DNA of 64,000 nucleotides from Acytostelium subglobosum LB1. Its lineage: Eukaryota > Evosea > Eumycetozoa > Acytosteliales > Acytosteliaceae. The notes beneath the pieces were generated by a model. That model was not told where the DNA came from, ran no database searches, and saw nothing but the letters and a program-made list of their open reading frames with translations. A program made the translations under genes and the position numbers. The stretch is from assembly GCF_000787575.1 (NCBI RefSeq), contig NW_012236506.1:252225-316224 (forward strand). The letters are read 5' to 3'. Positions 35,301-48,009 of the stretch are shown here, in pieces. Within the stretch, counting starts at the first letter, position 1; each line of letters begins with the position of its first letter.

Positions 35301-38300
35301 CCAATGAACCTGGTGTCCGCTTCTAAGCGTCTGGCCTCCAAGATTGCCGACCCCAACCAGAAGCAAACCCTCATCTACTCATCTGATGCCGCATCAGCAT
35401 CAGTCCAGAGATTGATGCGCACTTGTGAAGCTTACAAGCGCATTTGTGGACATGCTGAGATCGAAGAGTCGCTCGAGGCATTTGACTCAACCTTGGCTGA
35501 GCTCGAGACCATGGAGATCGCCATCCAAGGTGGTTTCGTCGAACCAGTGCCCGCAGGACAATCCCGTGACTCTACCACTGAGATGCTGATGGTGGCCGTT
35601 AAAGACCTCAACCAAATGAACAGTGGACTCACCAACGAGGTCAGAAGCAACCCAGCACGACTGGGCGAGCTTGTCAAGGATGCTACCAGCGCAGCTGGCC
35701 AGGTTGCTCACGCGTCCAAGGCAGTCATTGCCACTTTGCCAACAAAGGCTGCTCAGAAGAAGCTCCTAGCTTCCACCAAGCAAATGACCATTGACATGCA
35801 GCAATTGGTTCGCGCGTCAAGATCAGTCGCCACCAACCCTGGCGATGCCAGTGCCGAGCTCATCATGGAGTCGGCCGAGTCTGATGTATCATCTACCGTG
35901 GCCTCACTTGTGGCTGCCTCCACTCAAATCGATTGCAAGGAGCTTGAAGAGGCATCAAACGACATCAACTCATACATCTCTTCCAAGCTTGGACAGGCAT
36001 CACCAGCATCCAGCGACTCATTCCAAACTGTATCTGAGGAGATGCAGGCATCACTCAAGGCATTGAATGCCGCTGTTGTCCAGGTTGTCTCAATGGCTCG
36101 TTCAAAGAACCTCAAGGGACTGGGTGCCAGCGCCAAGATTGTCAGCTCCACCGTCAACACGTTGGTCATGTCATCCAATCAGGCATCAGTGACTTGCAAC
36201 AACGAGCAGATGCAATCTGCAGTTCTGGCCACCACCGGCACACTCTGCGCCAACATTGTCACCTTGTTGGACTATGCCAAGGCTCGTGTAGCCAACTCCA
36301 AGGACCCAGTCTACGATCAAAACTTGGTCACATGCTCCAAGTCCATCGAGGACGCCTCCAACAAGGTGTTGCGCTCGATTGGTTCGGGCAACAGTGGAGT
36401 GTGCAACGAGTCCATTGAGATGATCCTTCAGGCCACCGCCACCCTCGACAAGCAGGTGTTGCCAGAGATCAGCAATGGTATCGTCATTTCTGGAGGCGCC
36501 ATGGCGCAGCAGCACAGTCTGCTCGCTCTGTCCGATGCCGCCAAGGCACTGGGCAAGAACACTTCCGATGTGGTCACCAGTGGTCGTCGTGGTAATGTCA
36601 ACGCACTCGGCGAGAGCTCAATGGACATTGCCAAGATCGTCGTGGAGCTGGTCAACTCTACACGCAACATTGTCAAGTCTGCCATGTCCTCTGCCGCGCC
36701 AGACGTCCTTGTTCCATCCAAGGCCATCTTGGACGCCAGCTCACTCATCTCGCACAGTGGCCAAGACTCTACCGCTATCCTTGCGGCCGCACGCACCATT
36801 GCTTCGGCTGCCACCCAACTGTTCACCGCCACCAAGGACATGATCGCCAATGAAGAGGACGAGATTCACAAGGCACAGCTGTTGACCACTTCTCAACAAC
36901 TCGCCAACGCTGCCTCAACCGTGGCCAAGTCTGTCAAGTCTGTCACAGCCAAGGAGGCCGGCGCATTCCAGAGTTTGTCAACCTCATTGCGCGACCTTGA
37001 GTCGTGCACCAGCAACCTCTTGATCGCCGCTGGAGACTCACATGCCAACGCCAAGGAGTTTGAGCGTTTGATCAGCGCATGCCGATCGACCTCCTCAACG
37101 ACCGCCCAGGTGATCACCGACGCCTCCAATCTCTCGCTCAAGACAAAGGACAGCGAGCTCCAGACTCGCCTCAACGAGTCGGCCATGTCCATGTCCAGCG
37201 CCATTAAGGACGTGCTGAAGATCGGCTCGGCCATGATGCCAGGAGTGATCATGTGTGAGGACGCCATCGACATTGTCCAGAAGGCCATTGGTGACCTGTC
37301 TACCATGTCTCTCACCGTTGCCGTCGGTACTCCATTCGAGTCCTCTGGCAACATGTCTCATCTCGAGAGCCAGGAGCACATCGTCGAGATCTCCAAGTCG
37401 ATTGGCAAGGGAATCAACGATCTTCTCAAGGCCTCCCGTCAATCACCAGAGGCTATTGGTCAGTCTACTCGTGCACTTGCCTTCACCGCCCCACATTTGG
37501 CCTCATCGACCAAGTCCTCGCTGGCCACAACCAAGGACCAGGAGGAGCAGAGTCGCATCGTGTCCGAATCGAAGAACCTTGGAGACGCCATGCTTCGTCT
37601 GTGCCAGGCTTCCCTGGCAGCCAGCTCCAACCCATCCAAGGAGACCTACCAGGTGATTATCCAGCGTTGCCAAGACGCTTCGGATGCCATGAGCAAGCTC
37701 GTCGCCCAGGTCTCATCTGGTGTCAACATGTACCGCGACATTGATGACTCACTCGAGATCATCCGTGGCTCGCACAACACACTCAACAGCAGCCCATCCA
37801 AGGACGACGACAACAAGTCATACCAGGATTACAAGGAGCGCATTCAGACCCTCACCAAGGATCTGGCCATCGCACTCAGGAACATCAGTACCACCGACCA
37901 GGGCAACTTGGTGGCTATCTCCACCATCTCAAAGGACATGGCCACATTGGTCCAACAGATCGCACTCAATGTTGCCGCCGTCATGCAGACCAGTGGCGAC
38001 CAGAAGGTCAAGGACGCAATTCTGTCCAATGTCAAGCAGGTCATCAACGCCACATCGCTCACCGTCACCAACTTCAAGCAGGCTTCACAGGGTGCACCAG
38101 GCGTGACCGCTGTCTCCCTCAACGACGCGTTCAAGTCGGCCAGCGACAGCATTGCCAAGTTCATGCAATCAATCAAGCAGGGTGCCATTGGTGAGATCCA
38201 ATGTGATGCTGCCGTCGATGTCATCAAGAAGCTCATCTGTGATGTCGATGCTCATTCTTTGTTCGCCGCAGCTGGCCAGCTTGAATCGACCCCAATGTCA

Positions 38301-39905
38301 TCGGCCACACGTGCCAACCATCTCAGCGCCCTCCAAAAGGATGTTGTCATTGCCGCCAAGATGCTGATTGTCTCAGGCTCTCAGCTCGTTGGTTCGTCCA
38401 AGGGTACCCAAGAGAACCTTGGTGCGGCCACTACCAAGTTTGCCGACCTGATCACCAGACTCGCCCACGGCGCCAAGGAGGTCGCCAGCACTCTCAAGGA
38501 CACTCAATCTCAGCAAGACGTGCTCTCTGCCACCAAGGCACTCGGCATTGCTTCACAACAGATGATCCTTGCCAGCAAGGATGCTCAGCGTTTCCAGAAG
38601 GACTCAACCGCTTTCCGTTCACTTGGAAAGGCTGCTGAGGCTGTGGCCGAGGCTGTCGGACAGTACATCTCCAGTGTGTACTTTGCCATCAATGAGGCCG
38701 GCAAGGGCATCAAGGAGCTCGAGAAGACTCACGTGCTCATCACATCATACGTCGAGAAGCCCGACACTGTTATCACCAACCACAAGGCCAACGCCACATC
38801 CTACGTGGCCGCAGTTCGCGACGTGTCCAAGTCTGCCATCGAAGTGGTCACCTCGTACCAGGTCAGCCAGGACGAGTTGGTCAAGACCTCCAAGGCCCTG
38901 GCCACCAATGTCCAGACCATGATCGCCCAGACCAAGGGATCAGTGTTGCTGTTTGATCAAGGCGACAAGAACCCAGACGCAATCAAGTTGGCTGACAGCG
39001 TCAAGAGCGCCAACATTGCTATCCTCGAACTCATCCAGCAGGTCAAGAACCAGGAGAAGGAGGGAGTCAACACCAACGTACCAGACGCCTCACGTAAGGT
39101 GTCCGAGCAGCTGCACACTCTTGTTCAACTAAGCAAGTTGATTCCAGGAGGCAAGGACCTCGTGTTGGACGAGGACAAGCTACAGGAGGACCTCGAGTTG
39201 AGCACAGAGAACGAGTTGAAGGCATTGGCCAAGACCATCGAGGCTGCCACCGCCAACTTGTTGGCCGCCCGTCCAAAGACAGCCAAGAAATCACCTGGCA
39301 TGCCACTCGACTCCAACGACGTCGCAGGCATCATTGTCGACGCTGGTGGATCAATCGCCGCCGCCGTGGCCAAGCTCGTCAGCAACGCTGCCGTCGCCCA
39401 ATCTAGAAGAAGAGAGGCACAAAAGACATCGGGCCACTACAAGCACGACCCAACATGGTCCAACGGTCTCATCTCTGCGGCCAAGTCAGTTGGCACTGCC
39501 GTGCAGCTGATGATCAACGCATCGATGAAGGCTACTCAGGGCAAGGCACAAGAGGAGGAGCTCATTGCCACAGCTCGTGAGGTGGCCGCTTCCACCGCGC
39601 GTCTCGTCAGTGCATCGAGAGCCAAGAGTGGCGACGACCAGCAATCCCAGAATGCTCATCACCAACTCACACTGGCTGCCAAGGCTGTCACCCAGGCCAT
39701 CTCCAAACTACTCGATGCTGCCAAGACTGCCACCGCTTTGCAAGAGGAAGAGGAGGAGCAAGAGAATGAAACATTCAACTTCACCGGTTCCAAGATCAAG
39801 GAGCTGGAGCAACAGATGAAGATCCTACGTCTCGAGAAGGAGTTGAACCAAGAGAGGAAGCGTCTCCTCAACACGAGAAAGAAGGAATATCAAACCAGTT
39901 CATAG
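32331..39905 (+). CDS. talA: Talin A
   Basis: Exons 32331-32995, 33064-33232 and 33306-39905 join in phase to 2477 residues, matching talin A (about 2490). Talin links integrin-like adhesion receptors to actin. The FERM head has F0 (SLKVNIVSANSVKTFRFSPEMS), F1 (KIKLLDDTIKTQLVDESTSV), F2 (PVQLHLLYVQCRDAIVEAKYP, NLREYLPVQWAKAK) and F3 (LGITREAMILMLEETKEV, RRWAASEKSFTFDFG). A very long Ala/Ser/Thr-rich helical-bundle rod follows. Near the end is the I/LWEQ actin-binding module (DPTWSNGLISAAKSVGTAV, AREVAASTARLVSASRAKS) and a final amphipathic dimerisation helix (KIKELEQQMKILRLEKEL). No villin headpiece follows, which separates it from talin B. Codons are strongly C/G-ending, consistent with high expression. 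Confidence 0.97.
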
Positions 39906-40159
39906 TAATAATAAATAGTCCTTCATTCATTATCTGTTTCGCGAGAACACATTATTATGAAATGATGCCAGGTTGGCACATGCTTTATTGTGAGGTTCAT
40001 CGAAGGTGAGCCGAACTTTCACTTTTTTGATCAAACAAACAACAATGAATCTTCTCTCTCAAGTGCACCCAGGATACTTCATTTGTAGGTAGGTCCATCA
40101 ATACAACAAACAAAGAGATAATAGAATAGTATAGTATATATAGTATATATGATGACGAG

Positions 40160-43100
40160 ATGGACGACTCTGTAGCTTTAATATTCAATAATGCTTTGCA
40201 AAAGATATTCAGTCAGAGTTCAAGGAAGAATATACAGCTGCGTGAAGCTTGTAAGATAGCTCAAGAGACAATAAGGGATTCTCCTTGTTTCTCAAATATA
40301 TCACAACAACAACAGCAACAACAGCAGCATCAACATCAATCGGCATCAGCAACAACAACATCAACACCAGGTACAGCTACGCCTCCTGCAAAGATCAGGT
40401 ATGTTATTTAAGTCATGTCATGTCATGTCACCATCTGATTTGGATGTGACCAATCAATCATACTGACGCCATGACGTCAACATCAACACTCTAGCGAAAA
40501 GGAATGGGACTTGCTTGGTAACAAGTTGGTCACGCCAATGAAGTTGGCATGTGAAACAAAGGAACCAAAGTTGATGGCTATTGCATTGGACTCTTTAGAT
40601 GTAGATATCATTCATTCATACATTCGTTGATCACATGCTCACCATTCATTCAATCAATCAATCAACTTGTAGAAACTTATGGGATATGGTATCATCAAGC
40701 CAAACGCATACGATGAGGCACCTGTAGCACCAGGTGGAGAGAAGAAGAGATTGATCGAGAAGGTAGTCGACATTATTGGATCATACTTTGACTATCAAGA
40801 GGAGACAGTACAGTTACAGATCATCAAGGTATGCAAGTGCGACAGTACATCAACAACAACATCATGATGACTAACAATCAATCAAACCAAACAGTCTCTA
40901 CTGACAGCTGTAATCACACCGACTTGTGATATACATGATACATGTCTTATGAATGCCATCAGATCATGCTACAACATCCACTTGGTCAGTCAGAACAAGA
41001 TTAACTTCACAGCAGCAAAGAGCGCGTTGTTCCAAATGGTCGACTGCGTACTGCACAAGTTTGAGCACTTTAGCCAGCTCAAGATACAGCTCTCCAAGAG
41101 CAACACACCACCAGCCCAGCAACAGCAACAGCAGCAGGCACCACAACCAAGCCAAACCCCTGCCAACTCCAACGCGAACAATCACAGCTCTAGCGCCAAT
41201 GATGAGAGGTATGCTACACGAAGAAGACACTGATTGATATCAATTTCAAACGTCTAACACAATCAATCAATCAATCAAGCGCGATCATACATCAATACAA
41301 CGTCAACTTGTCAGATGTTATATTATTGTTTAGGGCCTTCTGCAAGTTGTCGACCAAGGAGGTACCTGATGGAAGCTCATCAGAGTCACATGAGGTCAAG
41401 AGCAAGATATTGTCTCTCGAGTTGCTGTCACGCATCCTGGAGAACCCGCTGCCCTCATTGAAGCTGTCAGAGAAGTTCATCAACACATCCATCAAGCGAT
41501 ACCTGTCCGTTTCGCTACTGACCAATGGCAGCAGCAACAACCTGCCCGAGTTCAAGCTGACGCTGGCTATGTTCCTCTCGCTGATGATCCACTTCAAGGA
41601 GCACCTCAAGGAGGAGATTGGCACGTTCTTCTCCAAGATCATCCTGGCCACGCTGGCCTCGAGCACTCAGAGCGTCAAGAAGAAGTGGCTGGTGCTGCCG
41701 GTGCTGTGCGAGATCTGCAAGAACCCACAGACCATTGTCGACATCTTTGTCAACTACGACTGCGACCCCGAGCGCAAGGACATCTTTGAGAAGATGGTAT
41801 ACGAGTTGTCGCGTGTAGCACAGGGCACGAGCAGCGTGGAGCGCACCTCATCGCAGGAGGAGGTCAAGTTCAAGATGCTGGGCCTCGAGTGCATCGTCAC
41901 CATCATGAACTCGCTGGTCGATTGGAGCAAGGAGATCTATGAGAGCAAGCGCATCGAGCAGCAGACCAGAGCGGCTGCGCTCAACTTTGACGAAGCCTAC
42001 GACGACGTCGGCTCGCCACTACAGACATCGACATCGCCGCTCAAGGCCAGCATGGACGAGTCGCAGCGTCAGTCTCTCCTGGAGCAGGCCACACAAAAGT
42101 TCAATGCACAGCCCAAGAAGGGCATCGAGTTCCTAATCCAATGTGGAATGATCAAAGAGAATCCAACAGAGATTGCAGAGTTGTTGAGGATGTCACCAGA
42201 GTTTGATCAAAAGTTGATCGGTACTTATTTATGTCAACAGTATGTATCACAACAAGTGGAAGTAAGTGATCACGTGATACTAACATCTTGGCCAACATAG
42301 GAACTCATTCAATGTCAGTGTACTGTATAAGTACATCGATTCATTCGACCTCAAGAAGATGGAGATTGATCAATCACTACAGTATGTACTCATTCAATCA
42401 ATCAAACACTCAATCACTCACCTCCAATCAATCAATCAATCATAGGATGGTACTCGCATGTATTCAGTTGAATGGAGAGAACAAGGCAATTGATAGGATT
42501 GTTGAGAAGTTGGCAGAGAAGTACTTCTTTGACAACCCGGATGCATCATGTGCCAATGCAGAGTCTGTTTATTTGTTGGCCTACGCCATTATCATCTTGT
42601 CAACTGATCTACACAATGTATCAATCAAGTCCAAGATCACCAAGGAGGAGTGGCTAAAGATGAACTCCAAGTCCAACAACAAGGTCGACTTTGAAGACAA
42701 GTACTTGTTAGACATTTACGACCGTGTGTCCCAAGAGACCTACAGGCTTGGCTACACCAACTCTGACGGTAAGCTGAGCTCAGCTATCACTCTCATCCAC
42801 ACATCCTCACTCATTTAATCAATCAATCAATCAAACTACAGAGATAGGATCATTGGACTCACAAGAGATATTGCTCAGGTTCAACAAGGACAGTGATTAC
42901 ATTGTGAAACAATGTCAAGAGTTGATGAAGACGAGGATATCAAAGAAGACGACATTCTATCGTGCCAGGAATATTGAGCATGTGCGACCAATGTTCTTGC
43001 TGTCGTGGTGCTATGTACTGTCCACGCTGTCAGTCATCCTGGACGACACCAAGGACAGGAAGCTGATATCGCTCTGTCTGGACGGCTTTGCCTCGGCCAT

Positions 43101-46100
43101 CAGGGTGAGCTGCATATTCTACATGAATGTGGAGCGATCATCCTTCATCACATCGCTGTCCAAGCTGTGTCTGCTCGACACGATCAAGGAGCCATCGCTC
43201 AAGCATATCGACTGCATCAAGCATCTGATCACCATTGCCAACAACGACGGCAACTATCTCCAGGACTCGTGGACACCCATCCTCAAGACCATCTGCATTC
43301 TTGAGCGTCTGCATCTGATCGACACGACCAAGTCCAACCCAGTGCCAAACGCAGCACTGGCCTCGGCCTTCCCCTCAGTCGTCGAGTACTCACAGAACTC
43401 CCTGCAGTACCACATCAAGAAGCTGCAGGAGGAGCATCCCAAGGCCATGACCTTTGACTCAAACCAAGTCGAGAGGATCTTCACCAACACTGTCTATCTC
43501 TCTGATGTAAGTACAACACCCGTCACTCATGCACGCATCACCTAACATTCATACTCACTTCACTCTCTCTATCAAACAAACAGGACTCGATCATCACGTT
43601 TGTCAAGTGTCTCTGCGAGATATCTGAGGAGGAGATCAATCATTACTCGAGGAACTACAGTTTGATCAAGCTGGTGGAGGTCATTGAGTACAATCTGAAG
43701 CGTAGGATACGTTTGGTGTTCTACAACATCTGGGAGATCGCTGTTAGCCACTTCACAAAGATAGGCTCGCATCAGAACATTGAGATATCAATGCACGCCA
43801 TCGACTCGTTGCGCCAGCTGGCGTCCAAGTACATGGAGCGTGAGGAGATGTCCAACTTCAACTTCCAGAACGAGTTCCTGATGCCGTTCGAGACCATCAT
43901 GCTCAACAACCAGGTGTTGCAGATCCGCGAGTTGATCATTCGCTGCGTGCTCCATCTCATCCTGTCCAAGGCGCACAACATCAAGTCGGGCTGGAAGACC
44001 ATCCTCAGCGTCATCTCGATTGGCTCGCGTGTGCCCTCCGAGCCCATCGTCGTGCTGGCCTACCAGGCTGTCGAGCAGATCCTCCAGAGCAGCTTTGACT
44101 TTGTCGAGGAGAACTTCTTTGCCAACACAATCTACTGTCTCACATCATTCTCACATCCACTGGTCCACTACCCCGACATCTGCATCAAGTCATTGAACCA
44201 ATTGGATCAACTCTCCCTCAAGATACTCGACCGACACAACAACCTCGTCAGCTCAAGCAGTGACGCCCTGCCCTACACCACCAAGCTGGAATCACAACTG
44301 ATACCCATCATCAAGGGACTGTCCGTGCCCATCTCCCATGACAATGAGAGTGTCAGGCAACTGTAAGTAGTTAGTCCATGATCAATCATTCAATCAATCA
44401 CTAACCACTCAATCAATCAATCACAACAATCAGGTCTTCAAGTCTGTTGTTCAAGTTACTCAATAAGATTGGATCAAACTTTAGCGTACAGTCATGGAGA
44501 CATATTATCAACAATGTGTTGCTCCAGATGCTGGCACCAATCATGCCAACAAATCACAGTCCATTATTGTTATCCGATTTTGAACAGGCATGGGTACGCC
44601 AAACCTGTCCATCCGTGCTCACCGAGATCATCAATCTCTTTAGCAACCACCATGAAGTCCTATCTCAATTCTATCCAATCGTCATGGAGATGTTTGAGAG
44701 GCTAATATGTAACAGTAAGTTGGATGATAGGTTGTGTCCAGAGACATTGAACTAACATACCCTACACTACCCTTAGATAACCAATCAGTGTCAGTGCTTG
44801 GATGCGAGTACTATTGTAAATTTATACAACGATCAGGTGTTTGCTTCACCAATGAACACTGGACAGAGATATCAGACTCGATCGGACGCATACTCAAACA
44901 CTTGTTGGTCAAGGATCCAAGTGCATCACTGGTCTTTATGTTTAGCACCGAGTCCTCATTACTGGGCAAGGAGCTGAAACAGCACGACACCAGTGTGAAC
45001 ACTTTGGTGCCCTCCACCAACAATGCCGGCTGGACCGTCAGTTTGTTGCTGATGCAGCGCATGACACCCGTGATGCTCGAGAACTACTCACATCTGTCCA
45101 CACAGTTGTGTGCTCAACTGGTCAAGTACTGGTCGTTCGTCTATCACCTCACCAAGATGATGAGTGGCAACAACAACGCACAGCAACAGGCGCTGCATCC
45201 AGACAGCCAGCATACAGCAAACAACAACATGAACGAGACCACAGCACTCTCATGCCTGCTCACACTTCTCTTTGAGATGTTCCTCAATCAAGCCTATGCA
45301 GACCGACAGGCAGAGATTGAGGTGTACTTGAACAACCTGTGTGGTGACATCCTCAATGAAGTGGGCGGACCACATCACAGACAACCAAGCACCACGATGG
45401 TGGCCATAGTGCGCCAGATAGCCGATGGCTTCATCAAGTACAGCGATGAGCAGTTCAACAAACACATGCCCCAGGCCTATATACACCTTGTCGATCTGAC
45501 CGTCCACGACAACCTTCACATCCGAACCTGCATCATGTCGGTCTTCTCCAGATTTGGCAAGGGCATCCCACAGATACCCGACATCCAGGAGCCGGCTCCC
45601 CTTCCCCTGGAGCCAGCCGTCGCCAATGTCAAGTCCAAGTCGATGGAGAACGACTCTATTCTCTTGGAGATGATTGAGAAGCAGAAACAACAGATCGAGC
45701 AACAACAGCAGCAACTAGTGGAGCAGCAGCAGCAACAGCTTGAGTCCCATAACAACCAGGAGGCAATCAATCCAGAGGTCCACAGTGATATCAATGGAAC
45801 AATCGACGGCTCGGACAATATGGAAACATCACATCATAATGAGGCGAACGCTCAACACGTGGAGAACACTGCTGTGGTACAGGATGAGGAAGAGGAGGAG
45901 ACTGTTGTTGAGAACGATGAAGTAGACGATCAAGTATTACCATCACAACCATCATCTGATCCACCCAAGCTTGACCTTGAGGACCAAACAACAACAGCTG
46001 TAGTTGTAGAGACCTCTGTGGACTTTATTGATATTGAGCAACATGACCAGGATGGTTTGGAAGATATTGTTAAACAATCACAGGCAACAACAACAACAAC

Positions 46101-46149
46101 AATTACCGAGGATGCTGGTGATGATGATGATCTTGACCAGGTTATATAA
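40160..46149 (+). CDS. BIG-type Sec7 Arf guanine-nucleotide exchange factor
   Basis: Eleven exons (40160-40398, 40495-40600, 40673-40828, 40895-41208, 41280-42239, 42301-42381, 42446-42768, 42842-43506, 43584-44362, 44434-44714, 44777-46149) keep phase and give 1758 residues. BIG proteins activate Arf at the trans-Golgi. Order seen: an N-terminal DCB-like helical region interrupted by polyQ; an HUS-like block (MFLSLMIHFKEHLKEEIGTFF, HUS box region); the Sec7 domain (about 550-740) with the catalytic Glu in CIQLNGENKAIDRIVEKLA and YAIIILSTDLHN; and HDS repeats (WEIAVSHF, MLNNQVLQIRELIIRCV). The C-terminus is polyQ and acidic. In the exon 5 to 6 step, the donor GTATGT at 42240 gives CQQNSFNVSVLYKYID, which restores the Sec7 fold; reading through does not. 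LNGE replaces the usual LPGE. Confidence 0.92.
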
Positions 46150-46557
46150 ACATACATACATAATGCCTTATGCATACTTATTATTATTATCCACTACTCG
46201 TTGCCCAGTCTCTGGAGATTCGCCAAAGAAAGTGCCAAGTAATAGAGAACTCTGATGGTTGAGTTAGAAAGTATGAGTTTTGTTACCTAGGGGGTGAAGA
46301 TGTTAAAACTCTTGCTATCTGAGTTGGCAAGATTGTCACCTCCAAACTCAAGTTTCGAGAACTACCCCATCTCTACCAATTTACTTAAAGTTATATCAAA
46401 ACCTTTTTCTTAAGTTAGTTTGAAACTTGATCTAACAAGTTAAGTTGTGTCACCCATTTGATTTGCAGTAGCCTACTTATTAGTAAACTGGAATCATTCT
46501 ATCTTTCATTTATTCAATTTAAGCTAAACCTAGATTGAGATAGAGAGAGGGATAATC
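46150..46557. other. Intergenic region
   Basis: 408 bp between the Arf-GEF and an atypical GTPase, tandem orientation. It has AT-rich stretches and no repeats of the AATC type seen elsewhere. AACTTGATCTAACAAGTTAAGTT-like sequence (46426-46445) contains a short inverted repeat. No gene seen. Confidence 0.3.
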
Positions 46558-47417
46558 ATGGACAACCAAACGTAAGTGTTAAAATTAACATTATAAGCTT
46601 AACTTACTTTATTAATATTTAAAATTTTTATAGTTCCAGTTTTGAATTTGAAATGCTTCTTGTAGGAGGAAGTAATGTAGGAAAGGTAAAGTATATAAAG
46701 TAGTGTATTATTTTCCTTTATTAATAATAATTTTTATTTTAGACAACAATTATTGAACTTGCCAAGACAAATGAATTCAAGAAAAAGATTGAGATCACTA
46801 TGGCTATTAAGTCACATAAGATTGATCTACCTCCTTTGTTAGATCCCGATGATCCTAAAACCAAAGTGACAGTAAATGATACTCCGGGTGATGTAAACTT
46901 CATGCAATGGACCTTGAAAGCTTTGGAAAAGATCAAGGCAGTAGATGCAATAGCCATATGTTTTGATATTACAGATATTAAATCATTTGAACTATGTAGT
47001 CATTGGCACAGGGCTCTGATGGAGAAGGAACACACTGGTACTTGTGTCTTTGTACTAGTTGGTACAAAGGGTGACTTGGCACATAAAAGGATGGTTTCAG
47101 AACAAGAAGCTAGAGATCTAGCAAAACAGTTTGGTATCTTTTACTACGAGACAAGTGCATTGGACAAGAAGGGATTCGATACTCTCTATAGATCAATTTC
47201 AGAAAATGTTCAAACAAGGTAATATTAGGAATGAATTGATTGATAGATAGATTTAATAACCAATATTAACTTGTCAATTAATTATAGAAGTACTTTGATT
47301 AGAAAGTTCCAACATTTCCAAAAAGCTAAGGTTGTAGATGAGATGGTAAAGGTGAAACCTATTAAGATTCAAAAGAATAAGCGCAGATGCTGTCAAATGA
47401 TTTTCCATATCTTCTAG
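46558..47417 (+). CDS. Atypical Rab/Ras-like small GTPase
   Basis: Exons 46558-46571, 46634-46685, 46743-47218 and 47288-47417 join in phase to 223 residues. G1 is GGSNVGKTT. G3 is NDTPGD where DTAGQ is expected, so the catalytic Gln is replaced by Asp. G4 is GTKGD instead of NKxD, and G5 is ETSALD. Switch I is not recognisable (KSHKIDLPPLLDPDDPK). Nucleotide binding is likely but specificity and hydrolysis are probably altered. The tail KNKRRCCQMIFHIF* has a Cys pair seven residues from the end, an uncommon prenylation layout with a hydrophobic end. Codons are AT-rich, unlike the flanking Arf-GEF. It could be a fast-evolving Rab; no subfamily is assignable. Confidence 0.75.
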
Positions 47418-48009
47418 TATTGAAAATTGATACAAAAACAATAATGTAATATTACCATTATCTTTTTAATAATAAATTAAATTAACAAATGTTAATCCTG
47501 ATGAACTAACTCATTGTCTCAGTCCCTACACCCACCATCTGAAACACATACATAAACACTCACAAACCCAAATCGATCACTGATCGACCAAAGTTCACAC
47601 ACAAGCTGTGAGCAAAGGTATGAACAATCATATGATCAATACAATGACAACAACAATAAGTGTGGTTACACTTAATGTATAATTATAATTTAATTAATAA
47701 TACGACGTCGTCTGTTGTAGTAACCATTGTGATTAAAATGATTAGTATGAGTGTGTATGAAAGTATGTATAACCTATCTTATTGAACATATGACACTATT
47801 ATTAATAGTTCCAAATGGTGAATTTACACTCAAACCTTATTAAGCATATCGCCTGTTAATCAATTAATTATTAACAATGGATCAATCAAATAACAATGGA
47901 TATAAGACTCTCACTTGGACATCATTGCACTTGTCCTTCCATTACCCATCAATCAATTAATCAATCAATACATACAATCATACTACGTTCAAAATATTTA
48001 TTTATTTAA
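47418..48009. other. Intergenic region
   Basis: 592 bp of AT-rich DNA. TCGATCACTGATCGA at 47573-47587 is a perfect inverted repeat around one base. ATTAATCAATC arrays lie at 47950-47970. No gene seen. Confidence 0.35.

Noticed and set aside
33550-39819. Several 70-150-codon frames on both strands within talin A
   Set aside because: Shadows caused by the C/G-rich third positions of the talin coding frame.
44734-44755. Apparent stop after the CNSKLDDRLCPETLN reading in the Arf-GEF
   Set aside because: It lies in an intron: donor GTAAGT at 44715 and acceptor at 44776 give a continuous frame.
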